NCBI RefSeq assembly: GCF_002177135.1
Contig: NZ_MWPH01000002.1
Coordinates: 682,001-746,000 of the forward strand
From: Natronolimnobius baerhuensis
GTDB taxonomy: Archaea > Halobacteriota > Halobacteria > Halobacteriales > Natrialbaceae
DNA length: 64,000 bases
Direction: 5' to 3'
Of the stretch, positions 11,758 to 19,311 are shown one piece after another. Numbering within the stretch: position 1 is the first letter of the stretch; every line of letters starts with the position of its first letter. The position numbers were made by a program, and so were the translations under genes. The notes beneath the pieces were generated by a model. The model ran no database searches. It was not told where the DNA came from and was given only the letters and a program-made list of their open reading frames with translations.

Positions 11758-12699
11758 ATGGAGGGGGCGACGGAATCAGCAGAGTCGGACGATAATCGAG
11801 GCCGGCTGTCACAGCGCCTGCGGCGAGAGCGACTCAGTAGCTACTGGTTCACCGGTGCCGGCTACTTTGCCATTGCACTGTTCGCGCTGATTGTGCTGAC
11901 GCTGATCTACCAGTCACTGCCGCTGCTGTCGGAGTACTCTCTCGTCCAGGTGCTTACGTCCTCGAACTGGGACCCTGCCCGGAACGAGTTCGGCTTCCTG
12001 CCGGCGATTGTCGGGACAATCTACGTGACGATCCTGACGATGCTCATCGGAACGCCAATCGCGATCCTCACGGCGATCTACATCGCTGAGTATGCAGAAG
12101 GGCGGACGAAACGACTCGTCTCGTCGTTCATCGACGTCCTCGCGGCGATCCCGAGTGTCATCTTCGGGCTCGTCGCGCTGATCGTCGTCGTTCCGTTCGT
12201 GGGAAACTACCTCGCGCCGGTGTTTGGCTCGAGTGGAACCGGGACTGGGATTTTCACGGTCAGTCTCGTGATGGGGATCATCGTCACGCCGTTTATGATC
12301 TCGCTGTCGGTCGAGTCCCTCGAGGCACTGCCCGATGAGTTGCGCGAGTCCTCGCTTGGCGTCGGCGCGACGAAGTGGGAGACGATCCGGTTGGTCCTGT
12401 TGCGGGCTGCAGGTCCCGGCATCTTCTCGGCGATTTTGCTCGGGTTCGGCCGCGTCTTCGGCGCGACAATCGTCCCCGCGATGCTCATTGGGGGCCAGAC
12501 CCGACTGCCGGACTCGCTGTTCTCGACGGGACAGACCCTGCCGACGCTCATCGTGAACGACTTCGGCGAACTCATGTCGGTGCCGATCACGCAGTCGGCG
12601 CTGATCTTCGTTGGCCTCATGCTGGTCGTCGTCGTCTGGATCTTCAACTTCAGTGCGATGCTCGTTCGTCGCCGACTCCAGCGGAGGTGGCAGTACTGA
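11758..12699 (+). CDS. pstC: phosphate ABC transporter permease PstC
   Basis: A 313-residue inner-membrane permease. About six hydrophobic spans; the first follows an N-terminal RRERLSSYWFTGAGYFAI segment. Family marks are GTIYVTILTMLIGTPIAILT, IYIAEYAEG, DVLAAIPSVIFGLVAL, and the cytoplasmic EAA loop LPDELRESSLGVGATKWETI that docks on the ATPase. It follows pstS by 8 nt and its TGA overlaps the ATG of pstA by one base. With PstA it forms the phosphate channel. Confidence 0.93.
   Translation: MEGATESAESDDNRGRLSQRLRRERLSSYWFTGAGYFAIALFALIVLTLIYQSLPLLSEYSLVQVLTSSNWDPARNEFGFLPAIVGTIYVTILTMLIGTPIAILTAIYIAEYAEGRTKRLVSSFIDVLAAIPSVIFGLVALIVVVPFVGNYLAPVFGSSGTGTGIFTVSLVMGIIVTPFMISLSVESLEALPDELRESSLGVGATKWETIRLVLLRAAGPGIFSAILLGFGRVFGATIVPAMLIGGQTRLPDSLFSTGQTLPTLIVNDFGELMSVPITQSALIFVGLMLVVVVWIFNFSAMLVRRRLQRRWQY
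12683..12688 (+). promoter_or_regulatory. Shine-Dalgarno site of pstA
   Basis: GGAGGT within the last codons of pstC, 10 nt before ATG 12699, complementary to the archaeal 16S rRNA 3' end. It fixes the pstA start, which overlaps the pstC stop (TGATG). Confidence 0.75.
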
Positions 12700-13559
12700 T
12701 GGATCGATACGCCAAACAGCGGCTGTTCGAGTTGCTCGCCCGCGGTGCGGCCGCACTCGTCGTCGCCGTCATGGTGCTGGTCATCGGCGTGACGCTGTTC
12801 AGAGGCGGGCGCGTCCTGTTAACCGATCCAGCCGTCGCGATCACGCCACCGGGCTCGCGCTACCAGCTCGAGGCCGATGGTGGCTTCCTTCATGCAGTCG
12901 TGGGGAGTCTCTTCATCGTCGGCCCAGCAACGGTCGTCTCGATGGTACTGGCCGTCTCGACAGCAATCTACCTCCAGAGCGACTACTCGAGCGAACGGTT
13001 CTCGGACGCCGTGAACATGTTCCTCAACGTCCTCTGGGCGACACCGCCGATTGTCTACGGTGTGTTCGTCCTGACGATCATTATCGCAATCGGTGCCCGA
13101 ACGAGCATGTTCTTTGGCATCATCGCCATTGCGATCTTCCAGTATCCGATCATGACGCGGTACACCGACGAGGCGTTGCGATCTGCACCCGACGCCGTCA
13201 AAGAGGCCAGCTACGGTCTCGGATCGACGCGACTCGAGACCGCACTGATCACTGTGCGGGCGGCCCTGCCGGGCGTCATCGCTGGCATCATCATGGGCTT
13301 CGCTCGCGGGATCGGCGACGCCGCGACGGTGTTGTTTACCGCCGGCCGAAGTAACACGATGCCCGGCGGCCCCTTCGACGGCTCGACGACGTTGCCGGTG
13401 CTGATCTTCGATAACGCGATGTCGTTCAACGATGAACTTCGGGCCCAGGCGTACGCGGCGTCGTTCCTCCTCATCGTCGCCGTCTTGGGACTGATCGTCG
13501 TCTCGAAGGTACTGTCCGGACGCTACGCACGCTTTGCGCCAGGAGGACGTAACTCATGA
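12699..13559 (+). CDS. pstA: phosphate ABC transporter permease PstA
   Basis: A 286-residue membrane permease, partner of PstC. It begins MDRYAKQRLFELLARGAAAL with the first span right after; further features are AVVGSLFIVGPATVVSMVLAV, STAIYLQSDYS, NVLWATPPIVYGVFVLTI and the EAA loop SAPDAVKEASYGLGSTRLET. The start is set by the Shine-Dalgarno site at 12683 and by a one-base overlap with pstC; the frame is open further upstream inside pstC but that is a shadow. Its stop overlaps the pstB start by four bases (ATGA). Confidence 0.93.
   Translation: MDRYAKQRLFELLARGAAALVVAVMVLVIGVTLFRGGRVLLTDPAVAITPPGSRYQLEADGGFLHAVVGSLFIVGPATVVSMVLAVSTAIYLQSDYSSERFSDAVNMFLNVLWATPPIVYGVFVLTIIIAIGARTSMFFGIIAIAIFQYPIMTRYTDEALRSAPDAVKEASYGLGSTRLETALITVRAALPGVIAGIIMGFARGIGDAATVLFTAGRSNTMPGGPFDGSTTLPVLIFDNAMSFNDELRAQAYAASFLLIVAVLGLIVVSKVLSGRYARFAPGGRNS
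13541..13546 (+). promoter_or_regulatory. Shine-Dalgarno site of pstB
   Basis: AGGAGG inside the 3' end of pstA, 9 nt before ATG 13556. It supports translation of pstB from the ATGA overlap. Confidence 0.75.
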
Positions 13560-14401
13560 CCCAGTCCACCGCACTCAGCACGACCGAACTCGCCGTAACG
13601 TACACCGGGAATCGCGAAGTCGAGGCGCTGAAAGGCGTCTCAGTCGACTTTCCGGAGAACCAGCTGACTACCATTATCGGCCCCTCGGGCTGTGGCAAAT
13701 CGACGCTGTTGAAATCGTTGAACCGCCTTCACGAGATCCAGCCCAACGTCGAGATTACCGGCAGCGTCTCCCTGCAGGGCGAGTCGATCTACAACACCGA
13801 CGATCCGGCACCGGAGATTCGCCGACGGATCGGCTACGTCCCACAGACCCCGACCGCATTGCCGCTGTCGATCTACGAAAACGTCGCCTACGGCGTGAAG
13901 ATCCACGGCGACTACGACGACAAAGACGACCTCGACGACCTTGTCGAGACCTACCTGCGGAAGGTCAACCTCTGGGACGAGGTGCAGGATCGACTCGAAA
14001 TGCCCGGCGCGGAACTCTCGACTGGGCAGATCCAGCGGCTCTGTCTGGCCCGCTCGCTGGCCGTCGAACCCGAGGTCCTGCTGTGTGACGAGGTGACGTC
14101 AGCGCTTGACCCCATCTCCGCCGAGCAAGTCGAGGAAACCCTCGAGGATCTCAAAGCGGAGTACACGATCATCATGGTCACCCACAGCATGGATCAGGCG
14201 AAGCGACTCGCCGACGAGGTCGTCTTCCTCTATCTCGGCGAACTCATCGAAGCCAACGACACGCGGTCGTTCTTCGAGAACCCCGAAAACGACCGCACAC
14301 GAGAGTTCGTCAAGGGACACACGGCGGTCGAATACACCGACTCGAACGAGGGCGACGATACCGACACTGACTCGGGGACCGAGACGATTCCAGCCGAGTG
14401 A
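13556..14401 (+). CDS. pstB: phosphate ABC transporter ATPase PstB
   Basis: A 281-residue cytoplasmic ATPase that powers phosphate import. Walker A is GPSGCGKST (residues 42-50); Q-loop region GYVPQTPTALPLSIYENV; ABC signature LSTGQ (154-158), a variant of the usual LSGGQ; Walker B LLCDEVTSALD (175 on); switch His in MVTHSMDQA. The last 25 residues are an acidic tail. It closes a compact operon with overlapping genes. A phoU gene, which usually follows pstB, is not present here; the next gene is trpB after 144 nt. Confidence 0.95.
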   Translation: MTQSTALSTTELAVTYTGNREVEALKGVSVDFPENQLTTIIGPSGCGKSTLLKSLNRLHEIQPNVEITGSVSLQGESIYNTDDPAPEIRRRIGYVPQTPTALPLSIYENVAYGVKIHGDYDDKDDLDDLVETYLRKVNLWDEVQDRLEMPGAELSTGQIQRLCLARSLAVEPEVLLCDEVTSALDPISAEQVEETLEDLKAEYTIIMVTHSMDQAKRLADEVVFLYLGELIEANDTRSFFENPENDRTREFVKGHTAVEYTDSNEGDDTDTDSGTETIPAE

Positions 14402-14545
14402 ACTCCCCCATCCCACCGCTCGCCTGACGGCTCGCGCTTGAGGGAGACCCTTAGCGCCTCAATTCAGGGAAGACGACGAGACCGCCGACGACAGCGGACC
14501 CTGGCTATAGTATCTTTTACGGTGGTCGGGTACCAGCACAGACGT

Positions 14546-15703
14546 ATGTCCGACAGCAACGGCGACTTTGAGGGCTACGGTGGCCGCTACGTTCCTGAAC
14601 CGCTCGAGGACGCACTCGAGGAACTCGCGACCGCCTACGACGAGGTGGCGACGACCGAGGCCTTTCAGGACGAGTTTCGCGACCTGCTGGCAGAGTTCGC
14701 CGGCCGACAGACACCGCTGTATTACGCGGGCAACCTGAGCGAGCGCTACGGCGCAGACATCTACTTCAAGCGCGAGGACCTGCTCCACGGCGGCGCACAC
14801 AAGATTAACAACGCACTCGGACAGGCGCTGCTCGCCAAACGCGCCGGCCGCGAGCGGCTGATCGCCGAAACCGGTGCCGGCCAGCACGGCACCGCAACCG
14901 CGATGGTCGGCGCACTGCTCGGCCTCGAGACCGAGATCTACATGGGTCGTAAAGACGTCGAGCGCCAGGAGATGAACGCCTTCCGCATGCGACTCATGGG
15001 TGCCGAGGTTAACGAGGTGACGCGGGGCAACGAGGGGCTCGCCGACGCCGTCGACGCCGCCTTGGAGGACTTCGCACAGAACGTCGAAGACACCCATTAT
15101 CTGGTCGGCAGCGTCGTCGGCCCGGACCCGTTCCCGCGGATGGTCCGTGACTTCCAGTCCGTTATCGGCGAGGAAGCCCGCGAGCAGTTCCAGGCCCGAA
15201 CGGGCGGTCTCCCCGACGCCGCAGTCGCCTGCGTCGGCGGCGGCTCGAACGCCATCGGCCTCTTTCACGCCTTCCGCGACGATGACGTTGCCTTCTACGG
15301 CGCGGAGGGCGGCGGCGAAGGCGCGGACTCGAGCAAGCACGCTGCCCCGCTCGCCAAGGGAACTGACGACGTGCTCCACGGCATGAAAACGCGCGTCATC
15401 GACGAGGACGTCGACGTCCACTCCGTCTCCGCCGGACTCGACTACCCCGGCGTCGGCCCCGAACACGCCATGTTCCGCGCCGTCGGTCGCTGTGAGTACA
15501 CCGGCGTCACCGACGAGGAAGCGCTGGCCGCGTTCCGCGAGTTGAGCGAAACGGAGGGGATCATTCCCGCACTCGAGTCGAGCCACGCCGTCGCGCGGGC
15601 GATTCAACTCGCCGAAGACGGCGAACACGACACCATCCTCGTGAATCTCTCCGGGCGTGGCGACAAAGACATGGAAACCGCCGCCGGGAAGTTCGATCTC
15701 TAA
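14546..15703 (+). CDS. trpB: tryptophan synthase beta subunit (stand-alone)
   Basis: A 385-residue PLP enzyme joining indole and serine to make tryptophan. The cofactor lysine is K86 in GGAHKINNA; E108 lies in AETGAGQHGTATA; the phosphate-cradling loop is GGGSNAIG (231-238); the C-terminal NLSGRGDKD binds the pyridine side. Length is normal for TrpB1. ATG 14546 is preferred because MSDSNGDFEGYGGRYVPE is the family start, and an AT-rich TATA-like stretch (CTATAGTATC) lies about 35 nt upstream. No trpA, trpC or other trp gene adjoins it, so it may be a second TrpB or part of a split pathway. Confidence 0.95.
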   Translation: MSDSNGDFEGYGGRYVPEPLEDALEELATAYDEVATTEAFQDEFRDLLAEFAGRQTPLYYAGNLSERYGADIYFKREDLLHGGAHKINNALGQALLAKRAGRERLIAETGAGQHGTATAMVGALLGLETEIYMGRKDVERQEMNAFRMRLMGAEVNEVTRGNEGLADAVDAALEDFAQNVEDTHYLVGSVVGPDPFPRMVRDFQSVIGEEAREQFQARTGGLPDAAVACVGGGSNAIGLFHAFRDDDVAFYGAEGGGEGADSSKHAAPLAKGTDDVLHGMKTRVIDEDVDVHSVSAGLDYPGVGPEHAMFRAVGRCEYTGVTDEEALAAFRELSETEGIIPALESSHAVARAIQLAEDGEHDTILVNLSGRGDKDMETAAGKFDL

Positions 15704-15732
15704 ACGAAAGGCAGCGCGAGTTCCCCGCCCTT

Positions 15733-15776
15733 CCGAAAACCGCAGGTTTTCGGCTTTCGCAAATCTTCGATTTGCG
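15733..15776. repeat. paired hairpins at left end of the IS605-type element
   Basis: Two perfect stem-loops in a row. First: CCGAAAACC (15733-15741), loop GCA, GGTTTTCGG (15745-15753). Second: CGCAAATC (15758-15765), loop TTC, GATTTGCG (15769-15776). They follow the trpB stop by 30 nt and precede the tnpA stop, so they may be transposon-end structures or a terminator. The second closely resembles the hairpin at 32462-32480. Confidence 0.7.
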
Positions 15777-15804
15777 TCAACACCGTGGGCGGGGGTGAAG
15801 CGCG

Positions 15805-16212
15805 TCACTCTGTCGCGTGTTCCGTCTCTTCGATATACCGCTCAACCACTTCCTCCGACACTGCTCCCGTCGTTCCCACGTAGTATCCGACCTTCCAGAA
15901 TCCGCCGCCCCAGAAATACGACTCCCGAATCTCGGGATACCGCTCCAGCAAGTGCTTCCCTGAATACGACTTGAACTGCCGAGCGATGTCAGCCGGACTG
16001 TGCTTCGGGTCACACTGGACGAACAGGTGAACGTGGTCGTCTGCAATCTCCAACGCCAGAATATCGTGACCGAAGTGGTCAGCATTCTTACCAAACAACT
16101 CTCGCACATCGTCTTCCACTACATCAAGAACCGGGTGGCGGTACTTGGGACACCATACGAAGTGATACTTGCAGGAACTAACCGAATGCGCGTGACTGCG
16201 GTACTCCTCCAT
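15805..16212 (-). CDS. tnpA: IS200/IS605-family Y1 transposase TnpA
   Basis: A 135-residue single-strand DNA transposase. The HUH metal-binding motif is H60-V-H62 in DDHVHLFVQ and the nucleophilic tyrosine is probably Y126 in VVERYIEE. Other family marks are KYHFVWCPKYRHPVL near the N terminus and FWKVGYYVGTTG. Length and motifs are complete, so it should be active. It is transcribed away from tnpB. Confidence 0.93.
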   Translation of the reverse strand: MEEYRSHAHSVSSCKYHFVWCPKYRHPVLDVVEDDVRELFGKNADHFGHDILALEIADDHVHLFVQCDPKHSPADIARQFKSYSGKHLLERYPEIRESYFWGGGFWKVGYYVGTTGAVSEEVVERYIEETEHATE

Positions 16213-16256
16213 CCCTAATCCCTACATTTATGATGAGTTAGAACGATTGTCAAAAC

Positions 16257-17561
16257 ATGGGTGAAGAAGCCACGAAGACGATTCAGACGCGCCTTCACAT
16301 AGCGTCTGGTGAGCGGTCGTGGCTTCACGACGCCCGACTCGCCTCACGCGAGATATTCAACGACACCATCCGCCTAAAACAACAAGGGTACACCCGAACC
16401 GAGATACAGAAGGAGGTTGACCGCGACGACTTCTTGCGGAACAACAAGTGTGCGGTCGTCGGCAAAGCCCTCCAAACGTGGGACTCCTACCAATCGCTCA
16501 AAGAGTGGTGGGAGAATCAAGATGACCCTGATGGCGGCAAGCCGACGCCGCCGAGTTCGGACAAAACTGGTGCGTATCCGCTCGTGATGGCGCACACGGA
16601 AGGCTATCGCCTCACCGTAGACGACGACACGAACCGCGTCCAAGTCCGCATCAGTCCCAAACCCTACAAAAAGGTGAAGGGCCATCTGCGCGGTGAACCG
16701 GACGCGATGGACGAACTTCGAGACGCCCTCACGTCGGACGAGGTGGATGTGGGGCAGGCCGAACTCCTGTACCGCGATGGCGTGTACTACCTACACGTCA
16801 CGGTCACACGCGAGTTCGACGTGCCCGAACCCGACACCGCCGACACGTTGGTTGGCGTGGACATCAACGAGCGCAACGTCGCTCTCACCGCCCTCGACCG
16901 CGAGACGATGCGGACGAAGGGCACACTCGTCCTCGACTACGGACGAGTGAAGCAGGAACGTCAACGCTACCACACCATCACCACTCGCTGTCAAGAACAC
17001 GGCAAGACGAGCATTCACCAGAAACTCGGCGATAAGGAAGAACAGTTTACCGAGTGGGTGTTACATCGACTTTCCCGTGCTGTCGTAGAGTTCGCAGCAC
17101 GGTTCTCGAACCCGGTTATCGTGTTCGAGGATATGAGCGGTATCCGCGACGAAATCAAGTACGGGACGTATATGAACCGTCGATTGCACAAACTGCCGTT
17201 CCACAAGTTCGAGAAGTTCGTCTCGTACAAGGCGACGTGGCGGGAGATTCCCACGGACACGGTGGATGCGTACTACAACTCGAAGACGTGTTCGTGCTGT
17301 GGTGAGCGCGGAAGTCGGCAGGGACGGCGGCTCCAGTGTACGAACGACGAGTGTGACGTAGCGCAAGACCACGCCGACCGGAATGCGTCGGTGAACATCG
17401 CGTGGCGCGAGAAGGCGAAACTTGACGGTAATACTACGAATTACCGGACTCACAAAACCCAGCCGCAGGTTCGGTTGGTGCGTCTGTCCGGGTCGGGGCG
17501 TGTAAGCCGCCCAATCTCATCCCGCTCGCTTGCCGAGCAGGGAGTGCTAGCGCACGGCTGA
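16257..17561 (+). CDS. tnpB: TnpB RNA-guided endonuclease-type protein
   Basis: A 434-residue TnpB of the IS605 family, the transposon-encoded ancestor-like relative of Cas12. RuvC residues are all visible: D202 in LVGVDINERN, E291 in IVFEDMSGI and D374 in QDHADRNASVN. The zinc ribbon has C345-x2-C348 and C361-x4-C366. In this family the protein cuts DNA guided by an RNA transcribed from the right end of the element, helping retain the element. The basic last 40 residues overlap the region expected to encode that RNA. No truncation is seen. Confidence 0.93.
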   Translation: MGEEATKTIQTRLHIASGERSWLHDARLASREIFNDTIRLKQQGYTRTEIQKEVDRDDFLRNNKCAVVGKALQTWDSYQSLKEWWENQDDPDGGKPTPPSSDKTGAYPLVMAHTEGYRLTVDDDTNRVQVRISPKPYKKVKGHLRGEPDAMDELRDALTSDEVDVGQAELLYRDGVYYLHVTVTREFDVPEPDTADTLVGVDINERNVALTALDRETMRTKGTLVLDYGRVKQERQRYHTITTRCQEHGKTSIHQKLGDKEEQFTEWVLHRLSRAVVEFAARFSNPVIVFEDMSGIRDEIKYGTYMNRRLHKLPFHKFEKFVSYKATWREIPTDTVDAYYNSKTCSCCGERGSRQGRRLQCTNDECDVAQDHADRNASVNIAWREKAKLDGNTTNYRTHKTQPQVRLVRLSGSGRVSRPISSRSLAEQGVLAHG

Positions 17562-17572
17562 GGGAATTAGAA
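17400..17572 (+). ncRNA. candidate omega/sot RNA at the 3' end of tnpB
   Basis: Inferred from family knowledge: TnpB guide RNAs, and the sense-overlapping transcripts reported from haloarchaeal tnpB genes, come from the 3' end of tnpB and the element's right end. This stretch contains self-complementary segments, for example GCTCGCTTGCCGAGC at 17525-17539. The boundaries are approximate and no transcript is directly visible. Confidence 0.3.
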
Positions 17573-17575
17573 AAG

Positions 17576-17597
17576 CCTCGGGCCACCGCGCCCGAGG
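17576..17597. terminator. hairpin between the IS element and the VOC gene
   Basis: CCTCGGG (17576-17582), an eight-base loop, and CCCGAGG (17591-17597), followed by TTGTTT on the plus strand. It lies 14 nt past tnpB and 38 nt past the minus-strand VOC stop. It could terminate tnpB or, before the insertion, trpB. Moderate confidence because archaeal terminators are mostly U-tracts. Confidence 0.45.
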
Positions 17598-17635
17598 TTG
17601 TTTACACGCCGGCCGAATCGACCGCAAGGTCGTGC

Positions 17636-17986
17636 TCAGTCGTCGACGCTAAAGACCTCAATCGTGTTCCCCTCGGAATCGACGAACTGGAACATGCGAT
17701 AGTCGCCAACCTCGAGGATGTCGTGACCCACGTTCTGTGCGAGCGCCTCGGTCCGCTCGTAGGCAGCGTCGACGTCGTCGACCTCGAAGTTCGGCACGCA
17801 GTTGGTTCCGTACTCGGCGTCTTCACCATCGTATGCCGGGTTGTAGAGGCCGAAATCGGTGCCGTCGAACTCGAACATCGAAAATCGCTCTTCTTCCTGC
17901 ACCGGTTCGGAGTCGAACAGTTCCCGATAGAACTCGAGGGCACGGTCCATGTCTTCGACGGTGACGTACACCGAACTCAACTCCAT
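17636..17986 (-). CDS. VOC/glyoxalase-superfamily protein
   Basis: A 116-residue single-module protein of the vicinal oxygen chelate fold. It begins MELSSVYVTVEDMDRALEFY and ends RMFQFVDSEGNTIEVFSVDD, the paired beta-alpha-beta signatures of the family; a Glu near the C terminus (NTIEVF) is at the usual metal position, while the first position is Y or T, not His, so metal binding is doubtful. An upstream open frame to 18049 is ignored because the family starts at this Met. Substrate unknown. Confidence 0.85.
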   Translation of the reverse strand: MELSSVYVTVEDMDRALEFYRELFDSEPVQEEERFSMFEFDGTDFGLYNPAYDGEDAEYGTNCVPNFEVDDVDAAYERTEALAQNVGHDILEVGDYRMFQFVDSEGNTIEVFSVDD

Positions 17987-18099
17987 TCGGAACGCACCTC
18001 GTGTCGTCTGGTCATCACTCTCTGTGTTCCCCGGGAGGAAAATGAACATTCGCCGTCGAGTGAAACTGATCTATAGAGTGTGCCAAACGCCGAACGCCA

Positions 18100-19161
18100 C
18101 TACAACAGCCCTTGCTCGTCTTGCAACGTTCGATACTGCACCAGATATCGGTCCAGAATCTCCGAGCGGTCGTACTCCGCAAACGTCTCATCGTAGTCCA
18201 GTCGCTCGAGGTCACCGGCCTCGACGATTGCATCCGCGAGTTCTGCCTCGCTCGTCGTTCGAAAGCCGCGATCCAAGCCCTCGACGAGTTCGTGCGCGCT
18301 CGAGTCGACGTGATACTCGACGATACCGACACAGCCTGAGGCCAGCGCCCAGCACATCTCGGTCGGGAACACGCAGTGTTCGGCTGTCTGTGCAAAGACG
18401 TGGGCACCGCGGTAGACCGCGATGCGCTCCTCGCGCGAGCACTCGCCGCGGAAGGTGATGCGATCCCGAATCCGGAGGTCACTCGCGAGTTGTTCGTAGG
18501 CCTCGCGTTCGGGACCATCACCGATCACCGTCGCGGTCCAGTCTTTTCGACGCAGTTCTGCGAGGCCGAGAAACAGGCTCTCGAGGTTTGCGCCCTCATC
18601 GAGCCGGCGGGCGTAGACGACGTCGACCTCCTCGCCGGGGTCAACCGACCGAATCCGCTCGAGATCGATGGGGTTCGGGACAGTCTCAATCGAGTCACCG
18701 CTGAGTCCCTGTTCTCGGATCCAGGTCGCGACGAGTTCCGAGGGAACGTGAAGACGGTCAGCGCGTCCCGCCGCCCAGCGTCGCCAGCGATGCGGGAAAA
18801 CGCCGCCATCGCCGTACCACTCGAGGACCAGCGGTGTGCGAGCGAGCATCGCACCGACTGCCGCGGGAGCGACCTGCCCCGGAGGGGTGGCGGTAACGTG
18901 GATAACGTCTGGCTTTGCTCGAGCGAGTGCAATCGGTAGTCGGAACGCGACGCCGGATCGCGCGTCGGTGCTTTCGGCGATGGCATGGTACGTAATCCCG
19001 TCTTGTTCGAACTGCGGATGGTCGCCACCCCAGTGGGGCGCACAGAAGACGTGGACGTCGTGGCCGGCATCGCGAAGGAGTTCACAGATCGTTCGCAGCC
19101 GGCGGTTCGTCTCGGTATCACGGTGATGGACCGTTTCGAGCGAGACGAACGCAATGTGCAT
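18100..19161 (-). CDS. GT4-type glycosyltransferase
   Basis: A 353-residue GT-B glycosyltransferase of the retaining family 4 kind. The N-terminal domain starts MHIAFVSLETVHHRDTETNR and has the LLRDAGHDVHVFCAPHW strand-turn; the C-terminal domain has VPNPIDLERI, then TATVIGDGPEREAYEQLA and the E-x7-E-like stretch AEHCVFPTEMCWALASGC. It is soluble or peripheral. Start at 19161 is chosen because it gives the family N terminus. It lies downstream of two sequon-rich surface proteins on the same strand, which suggests, but does not show, a role in surface glycosylation. Confidence 0.85.
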   Translation of the reverse strand: MHIAFVSLETVHHRDTETNRRLRTICELLRDAGHDVHVFCAPHWGGDHPQFEQDGITYHAIAESTDARSGVAFRLPIALARAKPDVIHVTATPPGQVAPAAVGAMLARTPLVLEWYGDGGVFPHRWRRWAAGRADRLHVPSELVATWIREQGLSGDSIETVPNPIDLERIRSVDPGEEVDVVYARRLDEGANLESLFLGLAELRRKDWTATVIGDGPEREAYEQLASDLRIRDRITFRGECSREERIAVYRGAHVFAQTAEHCVFPTEMCWALASGCVGIVEYHVDSSAHELVEGLDRGFRTTSEAELADAIVEAGDLERLDYDETFAEYDRSEILDRYLVQYRTLQDEQGLL

Positions 19162-19311
19162 ATACCGCGCCACGCAGGACGAGGATAAAAAATCACTTCT
19201 TTCACGCAACTGGCAAACGCCCGCACAGCGACAACCCGGGAATCACGGCCTCGAGGAATTCACGGCCGGATTCCTGCCCTCTCGCAGCGTACTTACTCGA
19301 GTGATGGTGGA

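Larger units (their letters stand above)
15712..17572. mobile_element. IS605-type insertion sequence (tnpA/tnpB divergent)
   Basis: An IS200/IS605-family element with a minus-strand Y1 transposase (tnpA) and a divergent plus-strand RNA-guided nuclease-like tnpB, separated by 44 nt. Both reading frames are complete and keep their catalytic residues. The left side carries two tight hairpins (15733-15753 and 15758-15776), as expected for subterminal structures recognised by TnpA. Exact ends are not determined: this family makes no inverted terminal repeats or target duplications, so the boundaries given are the limits of neighbouring features. It lies between trpB and a hairpin at 17576 that may once have been trpB's terminator. 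Confidence 0.85.

Noticed and set aside
14459-15808. 449-residue open frame antisense to trpB
   Set aside because: Mirror of a certain gene; no recognisable domain and atypical composition.
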